DNA of 6,425 bases. Origin: DASPKW01 sp038244055 (GTDB lineage Bacteria; Planctomycetota; Phycisphaerae; Tepidisphaerales; Tepidisphaeraceae). Position numbers and translations under genes: made by a program. A model generated the notes under the pieces. That model was not told where the DNA came from and did no database searches. It saw only the letters and a list, made by a program, of their open reading frames with translations. Within the stretch, counting starts at the first letter, position 1; each line of letters begins with the position of its first letter. This document shows, in pieces, positions 1 to 5,972 of this stretch. The DNA is taken from contig JBBRTW010000423.1 in assembly GCA_038244055.1 (NCBI GenBank), forward strand, positions 1-6,425, given 5' to 3'.

Positions 1-212
1 CAGCGGATGAAGACGGCATTGGAGGTGACGATGCCGGTGGCGGCGAACTTGGAGTTCTCGACCTCCTTCGCGCCACCATCGGCCGCGTCAGCCGGCTCAA
101 TCGCGAGCGCCATTCCGGCTGAGCCCGCCAAAGCGAGCGCGACCGTGGCCGAAACCAGGGACCTGCGGAAGAACGACGGTAGAAGGATGAAGGATGAAAG
201 CGAGCGGGGCAT
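1..212 (-). CDS. Secreted protein, N-terminal fragment; possible SH3-like domain
   Basis: Only the first 70 codons are in the window; the gene continues past the left edge. The start is the ATG at 212, because GGAGGT lies 5 nt upstream (218-223). The N-terminus is a classic Sec signal peptide: a basic stretch (RR at residues 16-17), a hydrophobic core at about 18-37 rich in Ala, Leu and Val, and a likely cleavage after ALA at 36-38. A short acidic, Ala-rich linker follows. The last visible residues, ATGIVTSNAVFIR (58-70), resemble the opening strand of bacterial SH3-like domains, which typically read G-x-V-x-x-x-x-x-N/Y-I/V-R-S-G. Such domains bind cell-wall or other peptides in exported proteins. 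The domain call rests on about 13 residues and is tentative; the coding call rests on the ribosome site and signal peptide. It points the same way as the next two genes but is over 300 bp from them, so it probably has its own promoter. Confidence 0.72.
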   Translation of the reverse strand, partial: MPRSLSSFILLPSFFRRSLVSATVALALAGSAGMALAIEPADAADGGAKEVENSKFAATGIVTSNAVFIR

Positions 213-217
213 GAAGC

Positions 218-223
218 ACCTCC
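218..223 (-). promoter_or_regulatory. Shine-Dalgarno site of the left-edge gene
   Basis: GGAGGT on the minus strand, 5 nt before the ATG at 212. It is a full-strength anti-16S match and the strongest ribosome site in the window, and it is the main support for the truncated left-edge gene. Confidence 0.75.
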
Positions 224-304
224 ATGTGCGGGAAAGAATCCAATTCGCGGGCGGATCGATGCAAAAAGAACGGCCGACCGCGTCTTTCTCAGTGTTGAAT
301 CCAT

Positions 305-332
305 GTCATACCCCATTTTGTGAAATAGTAAA
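305..332 (-). promoter_or_regulatory. Weak candidate sigma-70-like promoter
   Basis: On the minus strand, TTTACT (327-332) and TATGAC (305-310) are separated by 16 bp and lie about 90 bp upstream of the ATG at 212. Each hexamer matches 4 of 6 consensus positions. The stretch is AT-rich relative to its surroundings. Planctomycete promoters are often poor consensus matches, so this is only a suggestion. Confidence 0.2.
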
Positions 333-382
333 GCAAAACCTGCGCGTGAAGTGCTTGTCTATTTTTAGCCCAGATTGTTCAG

Positions 383-410
383 TACGAAAAACACGAAATG
401 CACCAAGAGG
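383..410 (+). repeat. 9-bp-unit repeat, left arm of an inverted pair
   Basis: Three consecutive 9-bp units, TACGAAAAA, CACGAAATG and CACCAAGAG, followed by G. They fit a loose CACSAARRR consensus. The same three-unit arrangement occurs in inverted orientation at 494-521; the two arms align without gaps at 22 of 28 positions. Arrays of CACGAA-type units are seen between genes in many environmental bacterial genomes, planctomycetes among them, as far as I recall. The function is unknown. Confidence 0.6.
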
Positions 411-493
411 AATGAGCCAATGGTCTTACAGTCAAAAAGTCGGTAAACGGTGAACTGCACATTGCGCAAATTGCATTTGCACTCTTCTCCGGT

Positions 494-521
494 CTTCTTC
501 GTGCCCTTGGTGTTTTTCGTG
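494..521 (-). repeat. 9-bp-unit repeat, right arm of an inverted pair
   Basis: Read on the minus strand this arm is CACGAAAAA, CACCAAGGG and CACGAAGAA, then G: three 9-bp units matching the arm at 383-410 at 22 of 28 positions. The 83-bp spacer between the arms has no gene. It begins 20 bp past the stop codon of the phosphoesterase gene, so the pair would lie in that gene's 3' untranslated region and could fold into a long imperfect stem. Confidence 0.6.
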
Positions 522-527
522 GTTCAT

Positions 528-540
528 CCGAATTATTCGG
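528..540. repeat. 13-bp palindrome beside the phosphoesterase stop codon
   Basis: CCGAAT-T-ATTCGG is a perfect palindrome around one central base, ending 1 bp from the TAG stop (542-544). As RNA it could form only a 4-bp stem with a 5-nt loop, and no T-tract follows, so it is a poor intrinsic terminator. It could equally be a protein site or chance. Confidence 0.4.
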
Positions 541-541
541 G

Positions 542-2521
542 CTAGGTCGCCAGGATCGTCACCGTATTGCTGAACAGCGAATCCCCGGCCGAGTTATACG
601 CCGTCACTTTGAACAGGTACGTCACACGCTTGGTCAGGGCGCTGGTCACAAAGCTGGTCGAGTTGGCCGCCAGCGTCGCGTAAACGTTGTAGGATGTGCC
701 GTTGTCGGTGGAGTACCAGACCTTGTAGCCCGTCTCGTTGCTGGCGTTATCCGTCCACCTCAGCGTCGCCTTGCGGTTGCCCTTGCTGTAGCTGCCGGTC
801 AGGAGCGTCGGTGCCGCGGGCGCGACGATCACCGGCGTCCCTGTCGTCATGATGAACATCTCATCCGCCACAATCGCCCAGCCGCCGCTCTCGGTGTCGG
901 TTGAAACCGGGCGGACGTAGAGCGTGCCGCTGGTCGTGGCCGGCAACCGCCACATCTGGTACGGCTCGGCCGGATCGTAACCCGCTCGCGTCACGCTCCG
1001 GGAAGAGGCGGCCACGATCTGGGTCATATCCGACCAGGTCGAGCCATTGGTGGAGTATTGGAACTTGTACTCGTTGGTGTTCCAATTTCGTTTAGCGTTG
1101 ATGGCGAACGTCACTTCCGTGCCGCCGGTCACGTTGAATCCCCACTGCTCGGTCAACGTCGAGCCGGTGAGCACTTCCTCGACTCCGTCCGTGGCATTCA
1201 GATTCAGATAGCTCCCAGTCCGCGTGCCCGCGGAAGTCGTTTCGGAAATCGGGTAGCTGTAGGTCACAGGGGCCGAGGTGACATTCACGGTCACGGTGAC
1301 CTGGTTGCCCCGCTGCGTGCCGTCGCTGACGACGTAATTGAATGTATCCGTGCCGATGAACTTGGGATCGGGCGTATACGTGAACGTCCCGTTGGAGTTG
1401 GCGTAGACAGCCCCGTTCGCCGGCAGGCTCGACAAAATCGCCTTTACCGTATCGCCATCCGCATCCGTATCGTTGGCCAGCACATTCACGGTCACCGACT
1501 TCCCGGCGGGCGTCGTGGCCGCATCATCCGCGCCCACGGGCGCATTCGCGCTCGGAGGGATGACGACCGGCGTATTGGAGAAGTTAAAGCGCGTGGAGAA
1601 ATCCAGCGGCAGATCAAAAGCGTAGGTTGAGGAACTCGTATCGAACTGGCCCAGCTTGGGCGAGTAGGAGCTGACGCTGATCTTGTTCAGGTCCGGATAG
1701 AAGTGGAACAACTGCATCCACCCATCCCCGCCATTGGCCCGCCCTTCAAAATCGCTCACCGTCTCCAGCACCGGCAGGCCCGCCGCATCGGTTGAAGTCT
1801 GGTGTCGCACCGCGCCCGTGTGCCCGCTGAGAACCAGGAAGATCTGCGGGTTGGGACTGACCAGCTTCTGGAAAATCCCGTTGCCCGAATTTCCGGCCGG
1901 GTCCAGCGGCGAGGTCGTCCTCCCGCTGCTGTTCAGATACTCGTGCGTGGAGAGAATGATCGGGATGTTCGGATTGGCGTTGATCACGCCCTGCGCCCAG
2001 GCGATGCTCGCATCCGTCGCCTCCCACTCCATGCCCAGCACCATGTACTGCCGGTCCCCGGCCGAGATGATCTGGTAATGGTTCCGCTGGTCCAGCGATG
2101 AACCGACAAACCCGCTCACCGGGTTGCTCGCGTACATGCTGTCGCCGAATCGGCTGGTGAAGTTGGCCGAGCTGATGTGATGATCCAGATCGTCGAACTG
2201 GTTGTCGAAGTCATGGTTGCCGATGCTGACGGTGTAGGGGATGACGCCGTTCATGCGCGACAGCGCCCCCTGCGCCGCATCCGCCTGGAGCGTCGAGTAC
2301 CCGCGCCGCAGCATATCTCCCTGATGCGCTAGAAACGCCACGTTAAAGGCCGGATCGCTGGCATGATCGGCCGCCCACTGCGTCTGGGCATTGAAAGTGG
2401 CCGGGAAACTCTCGACCGTGTACTGCGTATCCGACATCGCGACGACGGTGAAGTCGGCCGTGAGCAGGGTGCGGCTCTCGAGGCACTCGATCGCGCTCGT
2501 GCGGTTCGGCTTCCGATTCAT
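542..2521 (-). CDS. Exported multidomain metallophosphoesterase, LEPR-XLL type
   Basis: A 659-residue protein. Residues 11-20 (IECLESRTLL) form a LEPR-XLL-type motif, seen at the N-termini of planctomycete exported proteins; there is no classical hydrophobic signal core. Residues 24-315 are a calcineurin-like metallophosphoesterase domain with the metal-binding motifs in order: D31-T-Q33, GD at 68-69, GNHD at 101-104, H193 in STHEY, and GH at 233-234. The GGDGW at 264-268 and YSP at 286-288 match the secreted DTQ-type subgroup, where GHxxG replaces the usual GHxH. Substrates may be phosphomonoesters, phosphodiesters or nucleotides; which one is not visible. A cadherin-like or Ig-like domain follows (about 328-416, with LANDTDADGD), then an unassigned beta-rich domain (418-560) and a fibronectin type III domain (568-657). 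The start is the ATG at 2521, with GGAG 5 nt upstream; the ATG at 2551 would add 10 residues but lacks a well-placed ribosome site. It lies 79 bp downstream of the beta-helix gene in the same direction, so the two are probably co-transcribed. Confidence 0.92.
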   Translation of the reverse strand: MNRKPNRTSAIECLESRTLLTADFTVVAMSDTQYTVESFPATFNAQTQWAADHASDPAFNVAFLAHQGDMLRRGYSTLQADAAQGALSRMNGVIPYTVSIGNHDFDNQFDDLDHHISSANFTSRFGDSMYASNPVSGFVGSSLDQRNHYQIISAGDRQYMVLGMEWEATDASIAWAQGVINANPNIPIILSTHEYLNSSGRTTSPLDPAGNSGNGIFQKLVSPNPQIFLVLSGHTGAVRHQTSTDAAGLPVLETVSDFEGRANGGDGWMQLFHFYPDLNKISVSSYSPKLGQFDTSSSTYAFDLPLDFSTRFNFSNTPVVIPPSANAPVGADDAATTPAGKSVTVNVLANDTDADGDTVKAILSSLPANGAVYANSNGTFTYTPDPKFIGTDTFNYVVSDGTQRGNQVTVTVNVTSAPVTYSYPISETTSAGTRTGSYLNLNATDGVEEVLTGSTLTEQWGFNVTGGTEVTFAINAKRNWNTNEYKFQYSTNGSTWSDMTQIVAASSRSVTRAGYDPAEPYQMWRLPATTSGTLYVRPVSTDTESGGWAIVADEMFIMTTGTPVIVAPAAPTLLTGSYSKGNRKATLRWTDNASNETGYKVWYSTDNGTSYNVYATLAANSTSFVTSALTKRVTYLFKVTAYNSAGDSLFSNTVTILAT

Positions 2522-2526
2522 AAAAT

Positions 2527-2532
2527 CTCCAA
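2527..2532 (-). promoter_or_regulatory. Shine-Dalgarno site fixing the phosphoesterase start
   Basis: TTGGAG on the minus strand, with 5 nt between its end and the ATG at 2521. The alternative ATG at 2551 has its nearest purine-rich stretch (GGAAG) about 17 nt away, too far for normal initiation. This decides the 659-residue start. Confidence 0.65.
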
Positions 2533-2536
2533 GTTT

Positions 2537-2575
2537 GAGTTTGTTCCGCATGTTTCGTTGAGTTTCTTCCGCATG
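2537..2575. repeat. 23-bp-period tandem direct repeat
   Basis: The 16-bp segments at 2537-2552 and 2560-2575 match at 15 of 16 bases (GAGTTT, then G or C, then TTCCGCATG), with a 23-bp period. On the coding strand each copy begins CATGCGGAA, so each supplies an ATG; the inner copy creates the spurious ATG at 2551. It sits in the short leader between the two minus-strand genes. Confidence 0.55.
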
Positions 2576-2600
2576 CCCCGTCGACCACAGCCGCAGGTTT

Positions 2601-4193
2601 TTACGCTTCGTTCGCCCCGACGCTGTACGGATCGGTCAGGACATTGCCGTACAGGTCGTGCGGCCCCATGTCGATCCCGAAGTTCGAGAACAAATTGAGT
2701 CCCCCCATCCGCAGAGCGGATGTGGATTGGAGCTTGTAGGCGTCCAGACTCGCCTCAATCAGGTCCGCGTTGTTGAGCGTACCCGCCGTGCCCGCCGCGT
2801 TAAGCAGCGGATCGACGTTCTTGCCGACAGTGACACCGTTCAGTTTCTCATATCCGGTGGCCGCGACGTAGGCCGAAAAACTGCTGTAGGTCTTGGCGAA
2901 TACCTTAAGACTGAACGCGCCGCCGGTGGTCCAGTAGTCGTTGCCCTGGAGCGAAAGCGTTGGCTGCTTCCCACCGATTTCGGCGAGTTGGACTCCACTG
3001 GTCGTCTGGAAGATGTTGTTGCGGATCGAGACGCTGTTGACGGCGGTCTGGAACCGCAGGGCCTTGGGGGTGCCGCTTGGCGCGGGGGACAGGTAAATCG
3101 TGTTGTTGAAGACTGCGACGTTGTTGATCCCGTTATTGCCGTTGCCGTTCCAGAAATCCACGGCGCCGTAGCCGTTCTTGCGGCCGTCGTTCTGGCTGAT
3201 GTTGTACCGTATCGTCAGGTTGTTGAGCGGCCGCGCCCCTGAGAACTGGTAGATACCGTAGCCGGCACCGGCGTTATCGTGCGAGTAGTTGTACTGCATG
3301 ATGGAGTTCGTCACTCCTCCGTCGAAGTCGAACCCGCCGCCATCGGCGGTGCTGTTGGTCAGGTTATGATGTGACTCATTGTACTGGAGCGTCACATTGT
3401 CCGAGTCCCAGGCCCAGATACCGACCGGACCGCCCACATGGGTGTTCTGCGCCCCGTTGTAGGAAGCGACGTTTCGCTCCACGGTTGCATACTGAACATC
3501 CGACAGGAGGATGCCCGAACCCGAATGGTTCGGAGACCTTGCGTAGCCGCTGTTGTCGTGGATGAAGTTGTGTCCGATGTACACGTGGCTGTTCGCATAG
3601 CCGGTTGCCGTTGCGGAGAAGACGCCATGGGTTTCGATCCCATCGTGCTTGTTGCCGAACACATTCGACCCGGTGATCCGCACATCGTCAAAGCCGCTCT
3701 TGCCGTTACTCCCGCCGATGGTGATGCCGTCATTGCCGAACCCCGATACGCTCACCGAATCGATGTGAATATACGGCAGCTTGATGTTGCCGGGCAGGTT
3801 CGTCTCAAACCAGATGCCGTTGGACGATGCGGCAGGCTGGTTGGTCCCGATGAAGTTCAGGTTGGAGACGGAAATCCCCGATGCGTTGAGCGAATACAGC
3901 CCGTAACCGAGGCCCGAGTTGATGATGGCATTGCCCGTGCCATAGCTACCCAGCGAAACCGGGGACGCCGCCGTACCCGAGTCATTCGCGCCGAGCGTGA
4001 GCGTCCCATTGAAGGACTGGCCCCCGTTAAACAGAACCGTGTCGGCCGGCTCCAGGTCCAGTGAGTTTACCTTGCTAATCGTTGCGAATGCGGCGGCCGG
4101 GGAGAGTCCGTCATTGGCGTCGGAGCCCGACAGATCGACATAATACGTCGAAAGCAGGCGACGGTATTCAAGTGACTCAATGAACGGATGCAC
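2601..4193 (-). CDS. Exported right-handed parallel beta-helix protein, LEPR-XLL type
   Basis: A 530-residue protein from a GTG start. Residues 4-14 (FIESLEYRRLL) are a LEPR-XLL-type motif, followed at once by YYVDLSGSDANDGLSP (17-32) and DTVLFNGG (51-58), the usual opening of planctomycete pectin-lyase-like beta-helix proteins. From about 90 to 400 it is a solenoid: Asn-containing turns recur at N177, N209, N241, N272, N302, N331, N363 and N392, about every 30 residues, many in an HDN or HHN context. The C-terminus (SVGANEA) resembles the D-x-G-A-x-E ending of many relatives. The fold binds or cleaves polysaccharides in pectate lyases and related enzymes, but I can identify no catalytic residues, so activity is open. 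The GTG at 4193 has AGGGAG 4 nt upstream. A TTG at 4292 would extend it by 33 residues but has no ribosome site and would bury the motif. It is probably first in a two-gene unit with the phosphoesterase. Confidence 0.9.
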   Translation of the reverse strand: MHPFIESLEYRRLLSTYYVDLSGSDANDGLSPAAAFATISKVNSLDLEPADTVLFNGGQSFNGTLTLGANDSGTAASPVSLGSYGTGNAIINSGLGYGLYSLNASGISVSNLNFIGTNQPAASSNGIWFETNLPGNIKLPYIHIDSVSVSGFGNDGITIGGSNGKSGFDDVRITGSNVFGNKHDGIETHGVFSATATGYANSHVYIGHNFIHDNSGYARSPNHSGSGILLSDVQYATVERNVASYNGAQNTHVGGPVGIWAWDSDNVTLQYNESHHNLTNSTADGGGFDFDGGVTNSIMQYNYSHDNAGAGYGIYQFSGARPLNNLTIRYNISQNDGRKNGYGAVDFWNGNGNNGINNVAVFNNTIYLSPAPSGTPKALRFQTAVNSVSIRNNIFQTTSGVQLAEIGGKQPTLSLQGNDYWTTGGAFSLKVFAKTYSSFSAYVAATGYEKLNGVTVGKNVDPLLNAAGTAGTLNNADLIEASLDAYKLQSTSALRMGGLNLFSNFGIDMGPHDLYGNVLTDPYSVGANEA

Positions 4194-4197
4194 AACG

Positions 4198-4203
4198 CTC
4201 CCT
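4198..4203 (-). promoter_or_regulatory. Shine-Dalgarno site fixing a GTG start for the beta-helix gene
   Basis: AGGGAG on the minus strand, with 4 nt between it and the GTG at 4193. Spacing is slightly short but workable. No comparable site precedes the in-frame TTG at 4292, and no in-frame ATG exists upstream of the LEPR-XLL motif, so GTG is the best start. Confidence 0.55.
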
Positions 4204-4380
4204 AGTCGGATTGTGTTCTTTGCATGAGTCGGCGATGTGCCACCTCCGACTTCCTTGTTTCCAATTCCAACACGACACACAAGTAAATTCAAGCCAAATC
4301 GAACTCGGAAATAAAAAGAATTTCTCGCAGTCCAGTATAGCCGCTGATCCCTGAGCGCGCATCACTTCAGGAAGTTCGGA

Positions 4381-4402
4381 ACAGCCAAGGGCTGGAGGCT
4401 GT
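4381..4402. repeat. Nested hairpin with two exclusive pairings
   Basis: ACAGCC (4381-4386) can pair with GGCTGT (4397-4402) around a 10-nt loop, or CAGCC (4382-4386) with GGCTG (4390-4394) around a 3-nt loop. The two pairings share the left arm and exclude each other. No T-tract follows on either strand. It lies between divergent genes, about 150 bp from the oxidoreductase start. It could be a relic of an intergenic repeat or a regulatory fold. Confidence 0.4.
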
Positions 4403-4498
4403 CAACCCGCGCGCACCTGGTCCCAGCGCCTGAAACATAACCCGATCCATTTCGGATTCACCTGATGCGACTTGGAAAGTGCCGTCAAACGTGCGATC

Positions 4499-4508
4499 GA
4501 TGCGCATC
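4499..4508. promoter_or_regulatory. 10-bp perfect palindrome, possible operator
   Basis: GATGCGCATC is a perfect palindrome 45 bp before the oxidoreductase start, next to the shorter palindromes CGATCG and ATCGAT. A regulator dimer could bind here, but a 10-bp palindrome can arise by chance in GC-rich DNA. Confidence 0.2.
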
Positions 4509-4543
4509 TATACGGACATGTATCCCTCAACTCCCGACCCACG

Positions 4544-4549
4544 AAGGAG
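4544..4549 (+). promoter_or_regulatory. Shine-Dalgarno site fixing the oxidoreductase start
   Basis: AAGGAG with 4 nt before the ATG at 4554. The frame stays open upstream to an ATG at 4479, but that would place 25 extra residues before the twin-arginine signal, which normally lies at the extreme N-terminus. Together these fix the start at 4554. Confidence 0.75.
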
Positions 4550-4553
4550 CATC

Positions 4554-5852
4554 ATGTCCACTCCCACTCCCAATCGTCGTCAGGTTCTCAAAGGTTCCCT
4601 CGCCGCCTCTGCCGCCTTGGCCGCGATGGCCATCCCCCGCTCCGTCCGCGCTGCCGGCAGCGACACCATCCGCATCGGCATGGTCGGCTGCGGCGGCCGC
4701 TGCTCGGGCGCGGCCCGCGATGCCATGGATGCCGATCCCGGCACAAAACTCGTCGCCATGACCGATCTATTCCCCGATCGCGTGCAGGCCAAGCTCGCCA
4801 GCCTCAAGACTCAGAAGCCCGCCCAGGTCGATGTCACCCCGGACCGCTGTTTCTCCGGCCTCGACGGCTACAAGCGGGTCATCGAGAACGTCGATGTCGT
4901 GCTCATTGCCTGCGCCGCCAAGTTCCACCCCATGTACACCAAGGCCGCCATCGAGGCCGGCAAGCATGTCTTCGTCGAGAAGCCCCACGGCATCGATCCC
5001 CTGGGCATCAAGGTCCTCCGCGAGGCGATTGCCACCTCCCGCCAGAAAAACCTCGGCATTCTCTCCGGCCTGCAAAGCCGCTTCCACGAATCGATCCAGG
5101 AAACCATGCAGCGCATCCACGATGGCCAGATCGGTGAGATCATCGCCATGGAAGAAAACTTCGTCCGCCCGCCCTACGGCAGCACCGTCCGCCCGCCCGC
5201 CCCGATGCGCGATCTGGAAATCCAGTACGGCAACCAGTATCGCTTCTCCTGGATGTGCGGCGACGATGTCACCCAGTCCCTCGTCCACAATGTCGACCGC
5301 GCCACCTGGGCCATGAAAGAACAAACGCCCGTCAAATGCCACGGATTCGGCGGCCGCTCCACCACCGGCCATCTCCTCGGCGATGTCTTCGATCATCACT
5401 CGGTCGTCTATCAATATGCCAATGGCGTCCGCCTCTACGCCCTCTGCCGCACCACGCCCGGCTGCTACAACGAGAACTCCAGCATCATCATGGGCTCCAA
5501 AGGCGCTGCCTACCCGCTCACCGGCACGATCACCGGCGACAAACCCTGGAAATACAGTGGTAAACAGGAAAGCCCCTACGTCGCCGAGCACCGCGCCTTC
5601 CTCGCCTCCATCCGCGCTGGCAAGCCGATCAACTGCGGCGATTACATGGCCCAGTCCACCATGGTCGTCATCATGGGCCAGCTCTCCTGCTACAGCGGCC
5701 AGGAAATCACCTGGGACCGCATCAACAAATCCACCTACTCGCTCGGCCCCAAACCCGAAGACTGCACCTGGGAAATGGAGCCGCCCACCAAGGCGGATGA
5801 GAAGGGCGAGTACCCCGTCTGCGCCACACCCGGCGTAACCCGCAATGTGTGA
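4554..5852 (+). CDS. Tat-exported Gfo/Idh/MocA family oxidoreductase
   Basis: A 432-residue protein of the NAD(P)-dependent Gfo/Idh/MocA family, which oxidises or reduces sugars, polyols and related compounds. The N-terminus has a twin-arginine signal (NRRQVLK at 7-13), an Ala-rich hydrophobic core to about 27 and a likely cleavage after VRAA (31-34), so it is exported folded, probably with its cofactor bound. A Rossmann domain follows: IGMVGCGG at 41-48 for the dinucleotide, D71 at the end of the second strand as the likely ribose or phosphate contact, and the family signature EKP at 142-144 within VFVEKPHGID. The second, substrate-binding alpha/beta domain has H245 and D248 (VHNVD), matching the conserved H-x-x-D of the family and probably catalytic. 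Length fits the family's secreted planctomycete members. The substrate cannot be named. The neighbouring ThuA-domain gene, 120 bp downstream in the same direction, suggests sugar metabolism. The coding strand is rich in C-ending codons. Confidence 0.95.
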   Translation: MSTPTPNRRQVLKGSLAASAALAAMAIPRSVRAAGSDTIRIGMVGCGGRCSGAARDAMDADPGTKLVAMTDLFPDRVQAKLASLKTQKPAQVDVTPDRCFSGLDGYKRVIENVDVVLIACAAKFHPMYTKAAIEAGKHVFVEKPHGIDPLGIKVLREAIATSRQKNLGILSGLQSRFHESIQETMQRIHDGQIGEIIAMEENFVRPPYGSTVRPPAPMRDLEIQYGNQYRFSWMCGDDVTQSLVHNVDRATWAMKEQTPVKCHGFGGRSTTGHLLGDVFDHHSVVYQYANGVRLYALCRTTPGCYNENSSIIMGSKGAAYPLTGTITGDKPWKYSGKQESPYVAEHRAFLASIRAGKPINCGDYMAQSTMVVIMGQLSCYSGQEITWDRINKSTYSLGPKPEDCTWEMEPPTKADEKGEYPVCATPGVTRNV

Positions 5853-5858
5853 TCTCAC

Positions 5859-5923
5859 AGGGTCAGGAGCCGGCCACCAAAAACGCCTCATACGCTGATC
5901 ATCGTCCCCCGGCTCCTGACCCT
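5859..5923. repeat. Perfect 15-bp inverted repeat with 35-nt loop
   Basis: The arms are AGGGTCAGGAGCCGG (5859-5873) and its exact complement CCGGCTCCTGACCCT (5909-5923). The repeat starts 6 bp after the oxidoreductase stop and ends 49 bp before the ThuA-domain start. As RNA it would form a very stable stem. The loop is long for an intrinsic terminator and only TTT follows, so it may instead stabilise the upstream message, reduce read-through, or be a REP-like or miniature mobile repeat. Confidence 0.75.
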
Positions 5924-5972
5924 TTCCCGTTCCCGCGCGTAGCCGACCAACCAACCCAACAACCGGTGACCC

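Larger units (their letters stand above)
213..541. other. Intergenic region without a gene
   Basis: This 329-bp stretch lies between the start of the left-edge gene and the end of the metallophosphoesterase gene. It is visibly more AT-rich than the flanking genes. It holds the left gene's ribosome site, a weak promoter candidate, an inverted pair of 9-bp-unit repeats (383-410 and 494-521), a 6-bp-arm hairpin at 466-480 (GCAAAT and ATTTGC around TGC) and the palindrome at 528-540. No frame has both a ribosome site and protein-like composition. No intrinsic terminator with a T-tract is visible. Confidence 0.7.
4194..4553. other. Divergent intergenic region
   Basis: This 360-bp stretch separates the starts of the minus-strand beta-helix gene and the plus-strand oxidoreductase gene, so it must hold promoters in both directions. 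I see a TATACT on the minus strand (4334-4339) that could be a -10 element, without a convincing -35. It also holds the nested hairpin at 4381-4402 and the palindrome at 4499-4508. No open frame here has a ribosome site and protein-like composition. Confidence 0.6.

Noticed and set aside
233..236. Loss of the second His in the GHxH motif of the phosphoesterase (residue range within the protein) as a sign of inactivity
   Set aside because: The rest of the domain matches the secreted DTQ-type subgroup in which GHxxG and DTQ are normal, so I do not treat it as a broken enzyme.
7..453. A 148-codon open frame on the plus strand at the left edge
   Set aside because: Its first half is antisense to the signal-peptide gene and its second half is low-quality intergenic translation; no ribosome site or domain is seen.
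383..521. Possible CRISPR array from the short repeats
   Set aside because: The units are only 9 bp, contiguous without spacers, and present in two inverted sets; no cas gene is present.
1058..1630. A 190-codon open frame on the plus strand
   Set aside because: It is antisense to the phosphoesterase, Arg- and Gly-rich with no domain, and explained by the high GC content.
4472..5137. A 221-codon open frame on the plus strand
   Set aside because: It overlaps the oxidoreductase in another frame and is dominated by Arg, His and Pro, as expected of a shifted GC-rich frame.
5848..5859. TGTGA and TCACA arms suggesting a CRP site
   Set aside because: The arms are 2 bp apart instead of the 6 bp needed, and the site overlaps the stop codon of the oxidoreductase rather than a promoter.
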